Shown here piece by piece: positions 32,351 to 41,823 of a stretch of DNA of 64,000 bases. The position numbers and the translations under genes are program-made. Position 1 is the first letter of the stretch. Each line of letters opens with the position of its first letter. Origin of the DNA: Lepidurus packardi (lineage: Eukaryota > Arthropoda > Branchiopoda > Notostraca > Triopsidae); NCBI GenBank assembly GCA_023053545.1, contig JAKZAN010000001.1, positions 12,788,024 through 12,852,023 of the forward strand, written 5' to 3'. The notes under the pieces are model-generated. The model ran no database searches. It was not told the DNA's origin and was given only the letters and a program-made list of their open reading frames with translations.

Positions 32351-32564
32351 AGAAAGAATTACCTATTGACCTCATCAGGTTTCACTAAGGATCAATGGCG
32401 TTTACCACGAATATAACTGCAATGTTTAGCAGCATTCGCTCACGACCAGAAGACGCCACAAAAACTCGGTTTCATTAGACAGACATGGATTCTGGTCGCA
32501 CATCTATTTACCATGCAGACAGAGTTACCTTCGGAGATAAATAATAATTGTTCATGTTTTGTAG

Positions 32565-32738
32565 CTACCGACACAACTGGAAGAATCGCGTCAGACTACG
32601 TTGGAGATAAAGAAAGCACTGTATGTGCCATTATACAAAAAGCTGTATGTTGAAGATAAATTAGACAGGGTTAAAGAAGTGTTCGAACCTTTCTTCCCTT
32701 TAAGGGATGTTCGAGACATTCACGGTGGAAAGAGTTGA
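32565..32738 (+). other. exon-like open frame, mirror copy
   Basis: The right-arm counterpart of 30509-30682 with the same 57-codon frame; see the entry at 28167. Confidence 0.45.
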
Positions 32739-32865
32739 TGGATACCATTTGTTTTATTAACTAACCTGTGTATTCAGCAAATAAATAGTTAGAACAGATT
32801 TCAACAAAATAGAAAGGGCGTGTTTAATCGTGCGATTTTCGTCATCTGGTTCTAGCAGTACGGAT

Positions 32866-33220
32866 TTAACCCCAGTAAGGTCGGTGGTGGTGACGATGTC
32901 CTCCGCCGTAGCCTCCGCGATGTCCTCCATAGCCTCCGCGGTGACCTCCATAGCCTCCGCGGTGGCCTCCGTAGCCTCCGTAACGCTGTTCAGATCCTTC
33001 AAAGTCCTCATCGGCGAAATCTTCTTCAGGTTCAACTGCAAAGACACCCATTGCATCTTCTACCGGGACTGGTTCCATAAGATCGCGACGGACTCGAGGA
33101 GTCGCATAACCCAAGGCAATGAAGCCCATAAGCAATACCAAAATCTGTACAAAGAAAGATCATCTCTTTAAGTTTAAGTTCGTGGTTTCAAAACGTTTTA
33201 CTTACCAGCTTCATATCCAT
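32866..33220 (-). CDS. secreted Gly/His-rich peptide precursor I (mirror of G)
   Basis: Exons 33220-33206 and 33144-32866, 97 residues, identical to gene G in coding sequence, promoter and intron position. TATA box at 33283-33290. Two identical copies in inverted orientation point to a very young duplication or to ongoing gene conversion between the arms. An assembly artefact is unlikely because the spacer and the F/J ends differ. Confidence 0.9.
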
Positions 33221-33282
33221 GATTGTAGGTTACACAAGTAGAGGCTGGAAAGTGTTTGATGCTTTAGCAGATTCAAGCACAG

Positions 33283-33290
33283 CTTTTATA
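33283..33290 (-). promoter_or_regulatory. TATA box of peptide gene I
   Basis: TATAAAAG on the minus strand, the mirror of the gene G box. Confidence 0.8.
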
Positions 33291-34363
33291 CCAGAAGTCT
33301 GCCTCTTAGTCTTCGGCAAAGTGCAATGCCCTTAAGCACTGGACTCACCTCTGGTCTGACCATAAACTACGGAAAACAATAACAGAAAACGGTAGTAATG
33401 TTAGGGTAACCCAGTTTTACACAATGTCTTAGTTACCACATTAATTCCCACGTGTACCTTTTTTACTGACAACTTATGCTAAAAATGTTAAACGAAATTT
33501 TCTCGCAGCCAATACATATGGAATCAGTTATCACCACTCACAATCAGAACTTTCTACATAATGATATCACAAAAGCTGCCCAGAAAAGCTTTTCAGCTGT
33601 GTTTCGCCATAAGTAATATATAGCGGATACTTTCTTGTCGTATATAACTTCCTCTGTTCTTTTACAATAATAAGTTCAAAGGTAGCATTTTCAAAAATAA
33701 TTTATCCTAAGTTACTTGTAAGTCAAATTCGACCTTCTGTATTGTTTTGCATGTAGTCACACATTTCGAATTCATTAAGTTAAACCGGGTTGTAACTAGG
33801 AATTTGCGGGGTTATAACAGCTTCCAAGAAATTTCCAAATCATTCACCCGTTTGAAGAATGTCCCGAGCATTTTTGGGGAAGAAGATTTCCACATAAGCC
33901 AATGGGTTTCGAATGTATCAAGAGCTTATGACGTTATTCATTTCGGAATTCTCCATTACGATGGGTGATGGTGAAACTTGATGAGAGCTGAAAATAATTC
34001 GTTCTTCTATGGAAAAACGGTTAATAACGCGTCTATCAAACATTTTCTCCAATACTGGGCTCTAGAACATAGCATCACACGTATATAATATTTCTTTTCC
34101 ACTCCATGATAAGGTAAGAAATAGTGAGGTTCACCACTTTTGTTCAAAAATGGTACTACAAAAAGTGTTCATTGATTCAGAGGTGCATCTGGAATACAGA
34201 ACACTACTGGGTACCTAAGACATTGTGTAACACTTTGTTACGCTAACAATACTACCGTTACCCGCTTTCGGTTATTGCGTTCCATAGCTTAAGGTCAGAT
34301 CAAAGGTGAGACCAGTGCTGAAGTCCATTGCACTTTGCTGAAAAATAAGAGGCAAAGTTTTGG

Positions 34364-34371
34364 TATAAAAG
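34364..34371 (+). promoter_or_regulatory. TATA box of peptide gene J
   Basis: TATAAAAG within TTGGTATAAAAGCTGTGCTG, the mirror of the gene F box. The promoter is intact. Confidence 0.8.
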
Positions 34372-34433
34372 CTGTGCTGGAATCTACAATAGTATCAAAC
34401 ACTTTCCAGCCTCTACTTGTGTAGCCTATAATC

Positions 34434-34851
34434 ATGGATATGAAGCTGGTAAGTAAAACGTGTTGACACCACGAACTTAAATTTAAAGAGATGAACTTTC
34501 TTTGTACAGATTTTGGTATTGCTTATGGTCTTCATTGCCTTGGGTTATGCGACTCCGCGAGTCCGTCGCGATCTTATGGAACCAGTCCCGGAAGAAGATG
34601 CAGTCTCTTCATATGAAACTGAAGAAGAACCCGAAGAGGACTTTGAAATACCTGAACAGCTTTCCGGAGGCTACAGGGGCCCCCGCGGAGGCTATGGAGG
34701 TCACCGTGGAGGCTATGGAGGCCACCGCGGAGGCTACGGCGGAGGACACCGTCTAGAACCAGATGACGAAATTTGCACGATTAAACACGGCCTACCCATT
34801 CTGTTGGAATCTGTTCTAACTATTTATTTGCTGAATACACAAGTTAGTTAA
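34434..34851 (+). CDS. peptide precursor J with deleted tail and read-through C-terminus
   Basis: Exons 34434-34448 and 34510-34851 give 118 residues. It follows gene F to GGYGGGHR, then a 37-bp deletion removes HRHRPHWG and the stop. The frame runs on through the former 3' UTR as LEPDDEICTIKHGLPILLES... to NTQVS. The deletion is bounded by short CGTC repeats (ACCGTC ... GACGTCTAG as preserved in fragment H). One leader residue also differs (LLMVFIALGYA for LLMGFIALGYA). Promoter and splice sites are intact, so it may still be expressed, but the conserved His/aromatic tail is replaced by a hydrophobic one. Confidence 0.8.
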
Positions 34852-34869
34852 TAAAACAAATGGTATCCA

Positions 34870-35043
34870 TCAACTCTTTCCATCGTGAATGTCTCGGACA
34901 TCCTTTAAACAGAAGAATGGTTCGAACACTTCTTTAACCCTGTCTAATTTATCTTCAACATACAGCTTTTTGTATAATGGCACATACAGTGATTTCTTTA
35001 TCTCCAACGTAGTCTGACGGGAGTCTTCCAGTTGTGTCGATAG
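34870..35043 (-). other. exon-like open frame, mirror copy
   Basis: Mirror of 28167-28340 with the LSTQLEDS version of the frame. Confidence 0.4.
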
Positions 35044-35476
35044 CTACAAAACATGAACAATTATTATTTATCTCCGAAGGTAGCTCTGTTTACATGGTAA
35101 ATAGATGTGCGACCAGAATCCTTGTCTGTCTTGTGAAACCGAGTTTTTGTGGCGTCTTCTGGCCGTGAGCGAATTCTGCTAAACATTGCAGTTATATTCG
35201 TGGTAAACGAGTTTTACACAATGTCTTAGGTACCCAGTAGTGTTCTGTATACCCGATGCACCTTTGAATCAATGAACACTTTTGTAGTAACATTTTTAAA
35301 CAAAAGTGGTAAACGTCACTACTTCTTACCTTATCATGGAGTGGAAAAGGAATGTTATATGCGTGTGATGTTATGTTCTGGAGCCCAGTATTGGAGAAAG
35401 TGTTTGATAGACGCGTTATTAACCGTTTTTCCATAGAAGAACGAATTATATGCAGTTCTCAACGAGTTTCACCGTC

Positions 35477-35560
35477 AAAACTTTGCCTCTTATTTTTCAG
35501 CAAAGTGCAATTGACTTTAGCACTAGTCTCACCTTTGATCTGACCTTAAGCTATGGAAGG
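35477..35560 (-). promoter_or_regulatory. orphan truncated peptide promoter, mirror copy
   Basis: Mirror of 27650-27733, also cut just before the TATA box. Confidence 0.65.
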
Positions 35561-35740
35561 CAATAACAGAAAACGGGTAACGGTAGTATTGTTAGCGTAA
35601 CCCAGTGTTACACAATCTCTTAGGTAGCGCAGTAATATTCTGTGTATCAGATTTACATCCCTGTGTCGATGACCCCTTGTGCCTTCCAGTTTTTTGCTCA
35701 GTTCAATGGACTTTTTGAAAATGTTGCGAAAACATCACAT

Positions 35741-36746
35741 TTACTGGAACTTTCATGAACTAGTAGAAAACAATAGCGCAGAAAATTTAAAACCTTCACC
35801 CTCTGTTGGATCATAACAAACCGAAGGCTTCACAGGTAACCGGTTACCCTTTCCTTATTACCTTTCTCGCCCTCCTTTCAACGACCAGCAGTTGTTATAC
35901 AGAGGTGATTGCTCCCAAACCGTTTGCAACCCTGAACAGTTGCTTCCCAGTTTGTAGGATGTGGACTTTTACGAAATATAAGTTACCGAACGAATTTGAT
36001 GTAAAAGGCTAATGAAAATATTGCCCAATAAATGATAATTCTTTGGAAACTTGTATAGCATGTAAATAAATCCTTACCCCTCCAATTCACTAATACTACA
36101 GCACTGTAATCCCTACCACTGACGGTTATTAGCATGAGCAATAGGGCTTGTGTAATTCAAAATATACAGGATAGCAGTACAAAGTCCTTTAAAAAGTAAG
36201 GGTGGGAATTGACTTGGATTTGATCTGAAATCGTAGCGCTACTCGGGCTTCCCTTGTACCAATAACTCAGCACTACGGTAAGATTTTTGTGTACTACTTG
36301 GTTTTTATTCACTTTCAAAATTATTATGTTTGTTATGTTCCTTCATTGAATAGTGCAATGCATAATAATATTAATAATAATAATGACAGCAGATCGTGTC
36401 ACCTGGGGGGGGGGGGAGGTTAAAAGCTGCTTGCTGTAAATACGGCAATAACGCAAATAACTCTGCCCCAAAAGATTATTCAATACCTAATTCTGGATAG
36501 TTTAAGTTCGTTACGTTATGTCTACTCCAGTAGGTTGAAGGTCGTAAGTATGAACGTAATGTTATTCCTTCATTAACAGTAAACAAATTTAAGATGCACA
36601 ACATAAAAAAATAAACAAAAATGGCTAGAATCAGTGTTAGGTAACTTGTATTTTTGGCAAATAAATTGTCGGAGCATAACAATCTAGTGCAATAAGCTTT
36701 AGAGAGTAAGCACTTTCGTCGTATTTCATAGTGAAGTGATCAAGGT
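35741..36746. other. intergenic right of the palindrome
   Basis: No supported gene. A 13-base G run is at about 36405-36417 and (ATA/AAT)n-like sequence at about 36362-36386. An open frame at 35806-36012 with a hydrophobic stretch and four Cys has no ATG (see rejected list). Confidence 0.5.
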
Positions 36747-37229
36747 TTAGCCATAAAATCCTCCGCGATGACGATGATGGTGTCTTCATTATGCAAAATA
36801 TAGAAAAATTACTCGCTTAGTATTTTGTTGACATTGAAGAATTTGTACACAGTATAAACTTACCTGTGCCCATATCCTCCTCCGTACCCACCATATCCGC
36901 CATAGCCCCCGTATCCGCCATATCCTCCGTATCCGCCGTAACCTCCGTGCCCCCTATGACGATGTTCGGAAGCGTCAATGTCCACTTCCCAAGAATTATC
37001 GTTAGCATTGCCTCCTAGGTCTATAACAAGGGCGGCTTCACTATCTTCTAGCTCTTCTGCTACCAAAATGCCCCCGTCATCGCCAAGCACCAGAGGTTTC
37101 GCGGAAGCCAGGGCAACCAAGCCGAACAAAGCGAACATCTTAATAATAAGACAAAATTAGTCAAGAAGCGTTTAAGGTCTACGATTTCCACATGCTTTAA
37201 AACTTTAGCCTTACAAATTTCGTATCCAT
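36747..37229 (-). CDS. secreted Gly/Tyr/His-rich peptide precursor K (diverged)
   Basis: Three exons (37229-37215 encoding MDTKF; 37138-36864; 36783-36747) give 108 residues. The leader MDTKFMFALFGLVALASA is followed by KPLVLGDDGG with no RVRR site, a long acidic spacer (EELEDSEAALVIDLGG), HRHRGHGG, seven GGYGGYGG-type units, and a third exon ending HHHRHRGGFYG. The exon plan and splice phases are those of A-D. This is the first copy outside the VAT-1-linked modules and has the clearest divergence, so it may be closer to the ancestral gene. Confidence 0.87.
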
Positions 37230-37289
37230 GATAGTAACTCAAGTAAACGATGCGTATTGAGTGATCCATTCTGCAGTGCTGGCTGAACT

Positions 37290-37297
37290 TTTATACC
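37290..37297 (-). promoter_or_regulatory. TATA box of peptide gene K
   Basis: TATAAAAG on the minus strand (GGTATAAAAGTTCAGCC), about 60 bp upstream of the ATG. Confidence 0.75.
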
Positions 37298-37752
37298 ATA
37301 TTTTGCACTTACAGTGCAATGAACCTTACCGGACTGGCTAAGCAACTGATCTGACAAAACCAACTACTGGAACAAAAACGTACACATGTATGTACACAGG
37401 TCAAGAACCGTGCATTTCGTAACACACTGGGGACTTATACATCGGATAATCGATACTGTGGTACACGAACCAGCGACCAGTATCAATACACAGGTGAATA
37501 TAATGTCTAGCTCAGCGGAAACTATTAAAATGAGGACCACTGTTATAGGCCGGAGAAATTTAGAGTCTTTTGACGTTCAAATGTTATTCAAGAAACTCTC
37601 TGTTTTTCTAATACGCTTACCCGAAAGTTACCAAGAACATGGAAAAACACGCAGGTAAAAATCGAGCGTTACATCGTGTTAGGCAATGTTTCAGTATAAT
37701 TTTATTACACTTAAGAATTTCGCTCCTCTCCAAGTTCAGAGCTATTTTTTTC

Positions 37753-37884
37753 ATGTTTTTCCTAAATTTCCAGGTCTATATCTTAGCATTTTGCGTAGGC
37801 CTAGCGGTCGATAACCAGGCAATATTCGTAAGACGGGGATCCCCAGCCAGTAAAACCTTCTTTCTATTGCCCTCCAGAAAATAA
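37753..37884 (+). CDS. possible small secreted peptide, 43 aa
   Basis: MFFLNFQVYILAFCVGLAVD looks like a signal peptide and is followed by NQAIFVRRGSPASKTFFLLPSRK. VRRG would be a dibasic cleavage site, and FFLLP echoes RGLFLLPIG in the precursor at 25564. The frame is open 114 bp further upstream. No TATA box or first exon was assigned. It lies between peptide genes K and L. Could be chance. Confidence 0.35.
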   Translation: MFFLNFQVYILAFCVGLAVDNQAIFVRRGSPASKTFFLLPSRK

Positions 37885-37992
37885 CAACCAATCCATCCGA
37901 CCTTCAACTTATCCTTTCACAGATAAGGTCTCTCCACGAATACTGACGAGGTACCTCTAATGTTTTTTATGTTGATGCGTTAAACTTGCCGG

Positions 37993-38000
37993 TATAAAAG
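37993..38000 (+). promoter_or_regulatory. TATA box of peptide gene L
   Basis: TATAAAAG within CCGGTATAAAAGCCAGTCC. A non-coding first exon appears to run to a GTGAATATT donor at about 38074, with the acceptor (CCTTCAG) directly before the ATG at 38140. Confidence 0.75.
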
Positions 38001-38139
38001 CCAGTCCATTCTTCGTTGAAAACATCAGTTCTCTTCTTCTCTCGCAAGCATCACTTACCGTCTCATACGCGAAGGTGAATATTGGGTTTTACATAGGTTT
38101 ACAACAATAATTTTACACAATTTTTTCCTTATCCTTCAG

Positions 38140-38532
38140 ATGTTTAAGTTGACTCTCGTGCTCCTCGGGTTGTGCCTGGCGGTGGCTTCAGCTGAACCTC
38201 AGCCGGAAGACCTACAGGTTGTAAAAGAGCCTATTGCCGCACAACCTCTTGTCGCAGAAAACAGCGATATGACCGCAGAAGAACACAAGTATAAAGGATA
38301 TGGTCGTTTTGCCAGCATAGGTTACGGTTATCCAAGTTATGGTTACGCTTACCCAAGCTATGGTTATGCCTATCCTAGCTATGGGTACGGTGGTTACCCA
38401 AGCTACGGCTACGGATACGGGTAATGTCTCGCCAAAACCACATCTATTTAGATGCTTATTGTTGACTTTTTGTCTTTTTTTCACAGGCGACCAATGGGCT
38501 ATGGCTATGGCAAAAGGAAGTATTACGGTTAA
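38140..38532 (+). CDS. secreted Tyr-rich PSYGYAY repeat peptide precursor L
   Basis: Coding exons 38140-38420 and 38487-38532 give 108 residues. The leader MFKLTLVLLGLCLAVASA is followed by an acidic spacer (EPQPEDLQVVKEPIAAQP...AEEHKYKGYGR) and four YPSYGYA(Y) repeats. The last exon adds GRPMGYGYGKRKYYG. The unspliced frame would stop after GYGYG, but the phase-2 splice and the aromatic, basic last exon match the rest of the family. It differs in that translation starts in exon 2, the repeat has Pro-Ser, and the tail has Lys/Arg instead of His. It could be a structural cuticle-like peptide; function unknown. Confidence 0.85.
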
Positions 38533-39119
38533 ACCATCTCCAAATCGTAAGTACCGACTTCCGAACAACTGCTCAGACAGGCTCAGGCTTAACTAAACTC
38601 TCCTCCCAATAGCAATCTGTTCCTAGTTAAATTTCCTAACTTATTGTCCACAAATGTCCGAAATACATCGTTGTACTGTGTAAAACTGAAAACAGACAGT
38701 TTTGCTTATTAGGATACAAGTGAAGCTTCTCACAAAGTAGGATAGCATTTTAGTGCGTTTCAAGCTAATTAGTACTTCTGCAGAAAAAGCCCGGAACGGA
38801 AGTTAAGCTTCAAACTGTTTCCCGCCTCATTTGATTCGCTTCGTTGCTAAGAAACCGAATGCCAGCGAAGCGGTTCGACGTACGGAAAATATCAACAAAA
38901 AAAGTTTCTACGGTCAAATTTAATATAGATCTTTAATATTTATTGACGTACAATCAAGGGTTTTGTGGACAACGTGATTTTAGTATTAAACATCCCATGT
39001 CCTTTTCCTTAACCAGGACTGCGTTTTGTATATGTGCGGCAACTGCCATTTGTTATTATTAATTAGATTATACTTAACTCAACTGTTAACATAACAGAAG
39101 GGACGCTGCAAGAACAGAC

Positions 39120-41374
39120 ATGGGAAGACTAACGTTTTCGCTAGCTTTAAGTGGATTATTTATTGCGTACATTTGCTATTCTATCTGGACCATTGGAAGG
39201 CTCTTCTTTCCTCCTCAGTGTGATAAAGCTCAAGAAAAATGCATTCCAGCTTATCTGGCTTCAGATCCAGAACTGCAAGTAATACAACAAGCGAATTAAT
39301 ACTTTTAAAGAGTTGTAAAAATTCTAATACTCACCGCATTGTTCTTGTTAGCTCATTCTTTTGACGTCCACCTTAGCGCAACCAACCCTGGACAGCCAAT
39401 TAAGTTTAGTAGAACAGATTGACCCATTCGATTACCTATCAGAAGGAGAAAGGTACGTACAAGTTGTTAACTAAAGTAACTTCTACGTTATACTTTGAAT
39501 ACTTTTCAATTTATAGGGTTATTGAAGTACCATTGCCTCTTAAAACCAGGAGAAACGGCTCATTATATCTCCACACTTTCTTAACGCGTCACAGAAAGGA
39601 TGGGAATTGGCGAAACGCACTTTCCGACAAGTACAGCACGTACACGTCGTTTGATTTAACGGAATATCAAGTTCCCGTGGCTGAAGCTTTTAATTTATTA
39701 GGAGACCGAAACGTAAGTATTCGCAAACATGATTAAAATAATTCAGCGTCTTTTATTTGTTTATAAAGGGTACAATTCCCGAGCCTGATCAAGGAAACGT
39801 ACCAGTTACTCATCTAAAGACTCGCGTGGTACTCAATGTTCTCTCTCATGTGGAGCCCTTGCCGAGGAAGGATCTACCAATGGACCTTGTCCACATATTG
39901 ATGTAATTAATTAATTAACTATCTTACTGATGAAGGTTTTAATTTGGCTAACTGAATAATTTCCGTTATTGTTATCTTAAGGTATTCACCAAAGGGAAGT
40001 TATTTACCTACAGTTTATATCGACGCTCTCAGCAGTCGCCTCAAAGATCTGGTACAAGTAAACGCGTCTATTACCGAATATCCGGTAGCGTTTAGCTTCA
40101 GCCCTATTAGTTTAGGCAAATTAAGGTAATCGTAGCCTAAATAGCTTGACTTTTGTCTTGAAATTCAAATTATGTATAGGTTGTGGTTGCAGTTCTCAAG
40201 TGCGCTGCACACGTTAAGGATGGTGGGATTCACGAGCAAAGATATTGATGAAATCAAGGGCATTTTTACAGATACGAATGTCGTTTTTCTCTGCATGACG
40301 TTCTTCATAGCAGGAGTTCATGTAAGAAGATATGGTGTATCTATAATTTCGAAATAATCCCATGATTTGTTGCTTAGTTGCTTTTCGACTTCCTGGCTTT
40401 CAAGAATGACGTCTCGTTTTGGAAAAGCAGAGAAAATATGGTCGGATTATCGACCCGTACGTTACTTTGGAGGGCGTTTAGTCAATGGGTTATTGTGCTC
40501 TATTTGATGGATGAGAATACCAGTCTTTTGGTCCTGGTACCAGCCGTGATTGGCGCTTTCATCGAAGTAATACATTTTAAAGGGTTATATTAACTATCCC
40601 TAACAATTTAAATTTGTTTAGGTGTGGAAAGTCTGCAAAGCTTTCAAGGTTCACATTAACTGGAGACGTTGTATACCGTGGTTTGAACTCGGTCAAGTGT
40701 CCAATGAAGAAGAGGAAACAGAAAAATTTGATTTGGAGAGTATGAAATATCTTTCGTATTTACTCTACCCGTTATGCCTGGCTGGAGCTGTTTATTCTTT
40801 GCTATATAATCCACATCGAAGGTAAAACCACTTACTTCGATTAGTGTAAGTCTATAATATTTTTATAGTTGGTATTCGTGGATAGTCAACAGCCTGGTCA
40901 ATGGCGTCTATGCGTTCGGTTTTCTTTTTATGCTGCCACAGCTATTTGTTAATTATCGACTCAAATCCGTAGCACATCTCCCATGGAAATCGTTTATGTA
41001 CAAAGTGAGAATCCCGTGATTGATAATAACCTTTTTCTGCGTTTATCTACGAATATTTCCTTTTATTTTCAGGCTTTTAATACCTTTATCGATGATGTTT
41101 TCAGCTTTCTCATCACGTAAGTTATTCATAATTTGTTTAATAAAGCAAAGTCACTAATTATGTCCTTTCTTTTAAGAATGCCAACGGCTCATCGCGTAGC
41201 GTGTTTCCGAGACGATATCGTATTCTTAATTTACCTATATCAACGATGGTAAATTATTCAAGCAACTAATTTGCATAAATTAACCTTTTGTTACATAGGT
41301 TGTACCCCGTCGACAAAAAACGCGTTAATGAATTTGGAAGCACCGGCGAAGAAGACGGCAAGAAAACAAATTAG
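39120..41374 (+). CDS. CLPTM1L: CLPTM1-like transmembrane protein (CLPTM1L/CRR9)
   Basis: Twelve exons (39120-39278, 39352-39452, 39517-39712, 39769-39902, 39982-40125, 40180-40321, 40378-40566, 40622-40821, 40869-41004, 41073-41116, 41177-41248, 41299-41374) give 530 residues; human CLPTM1L is 538. It has an N-terminal membrane anchor (SLALSGLFIAYICYSIWTIG), a lumenal domain, then the signature block: FLAFKNDVSFWKSRENMVGL, SLLVLVPAVIGAFIEVWKVCK, LPQLFVNYRLKSVAHLPWKS, FNTFIDDVFSFLITMPTAHR and VFLIYLYQRWLYPVDKKRVN. CLPTM1L is an ER multispanning protein reported to scramble GlcN-phosphatidylinositol for GPI-anchor assembly. Poly(A) signal at about 41514. The last three exons are only 44-76 nt. 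Confidence 0.95.
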
Positions 41375-41823
41375 ACATCTTAAGCTACTTTGCTGGTTAA
41401 CCAGGCTTTCTTCTGACATAAATTAGCTAGTTATATATGTTATGGAAATGTGCAATGTAAAGGCTTGTATTCTTGTTGGTTTATTAAATGGTCTTAATTA
41501 ACAAAAACAGGCTAATAAATAGTAATTAAGGAAGGATTTTAAGCTCTCTTTTACCGATTCTTCATATCCTACATTTTCTGCTCATAAGTATTGATTGGAA
41601 CAAGATTAGAATGATTGAAATAAGAACTAACGGTACCTGAAAAGGGTGTGGGAAGTGAACGTATCGTATTGCGCATCCACGCACGATATCTTGCGGCAAG
41701 TGACGATATCGATTTCTTACCGATATCGATGTCTTATCGAGTTGATGGTTCACTTTCCAGCATTCTTTCAAGCAGGTAGCAGCACTGCAGGTGCGCCAAA
41801 CCACAATAGCAAATAGAACAAAA

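Larger units (their letters stand above)
32022..35740. repeat. palindrome, right arm
   Basis: Reverse complement of 27470-31225. It ends at CGAAAACATCACAT (35740), after which left and right flanks differ. It is 37 bp shorter than the left arm because of the deletion at the end of gene J. Confidence 0.95.

Noticed and set aside
35806-36012. Possible secreted Cys peptide (hydrophobic segment, four Cys)
   Set aside because: The frame begins with TTG and has no ATG. An acceptor-like TTCACAG before GTAACCGG exists, but no first exon or TATA box was found.
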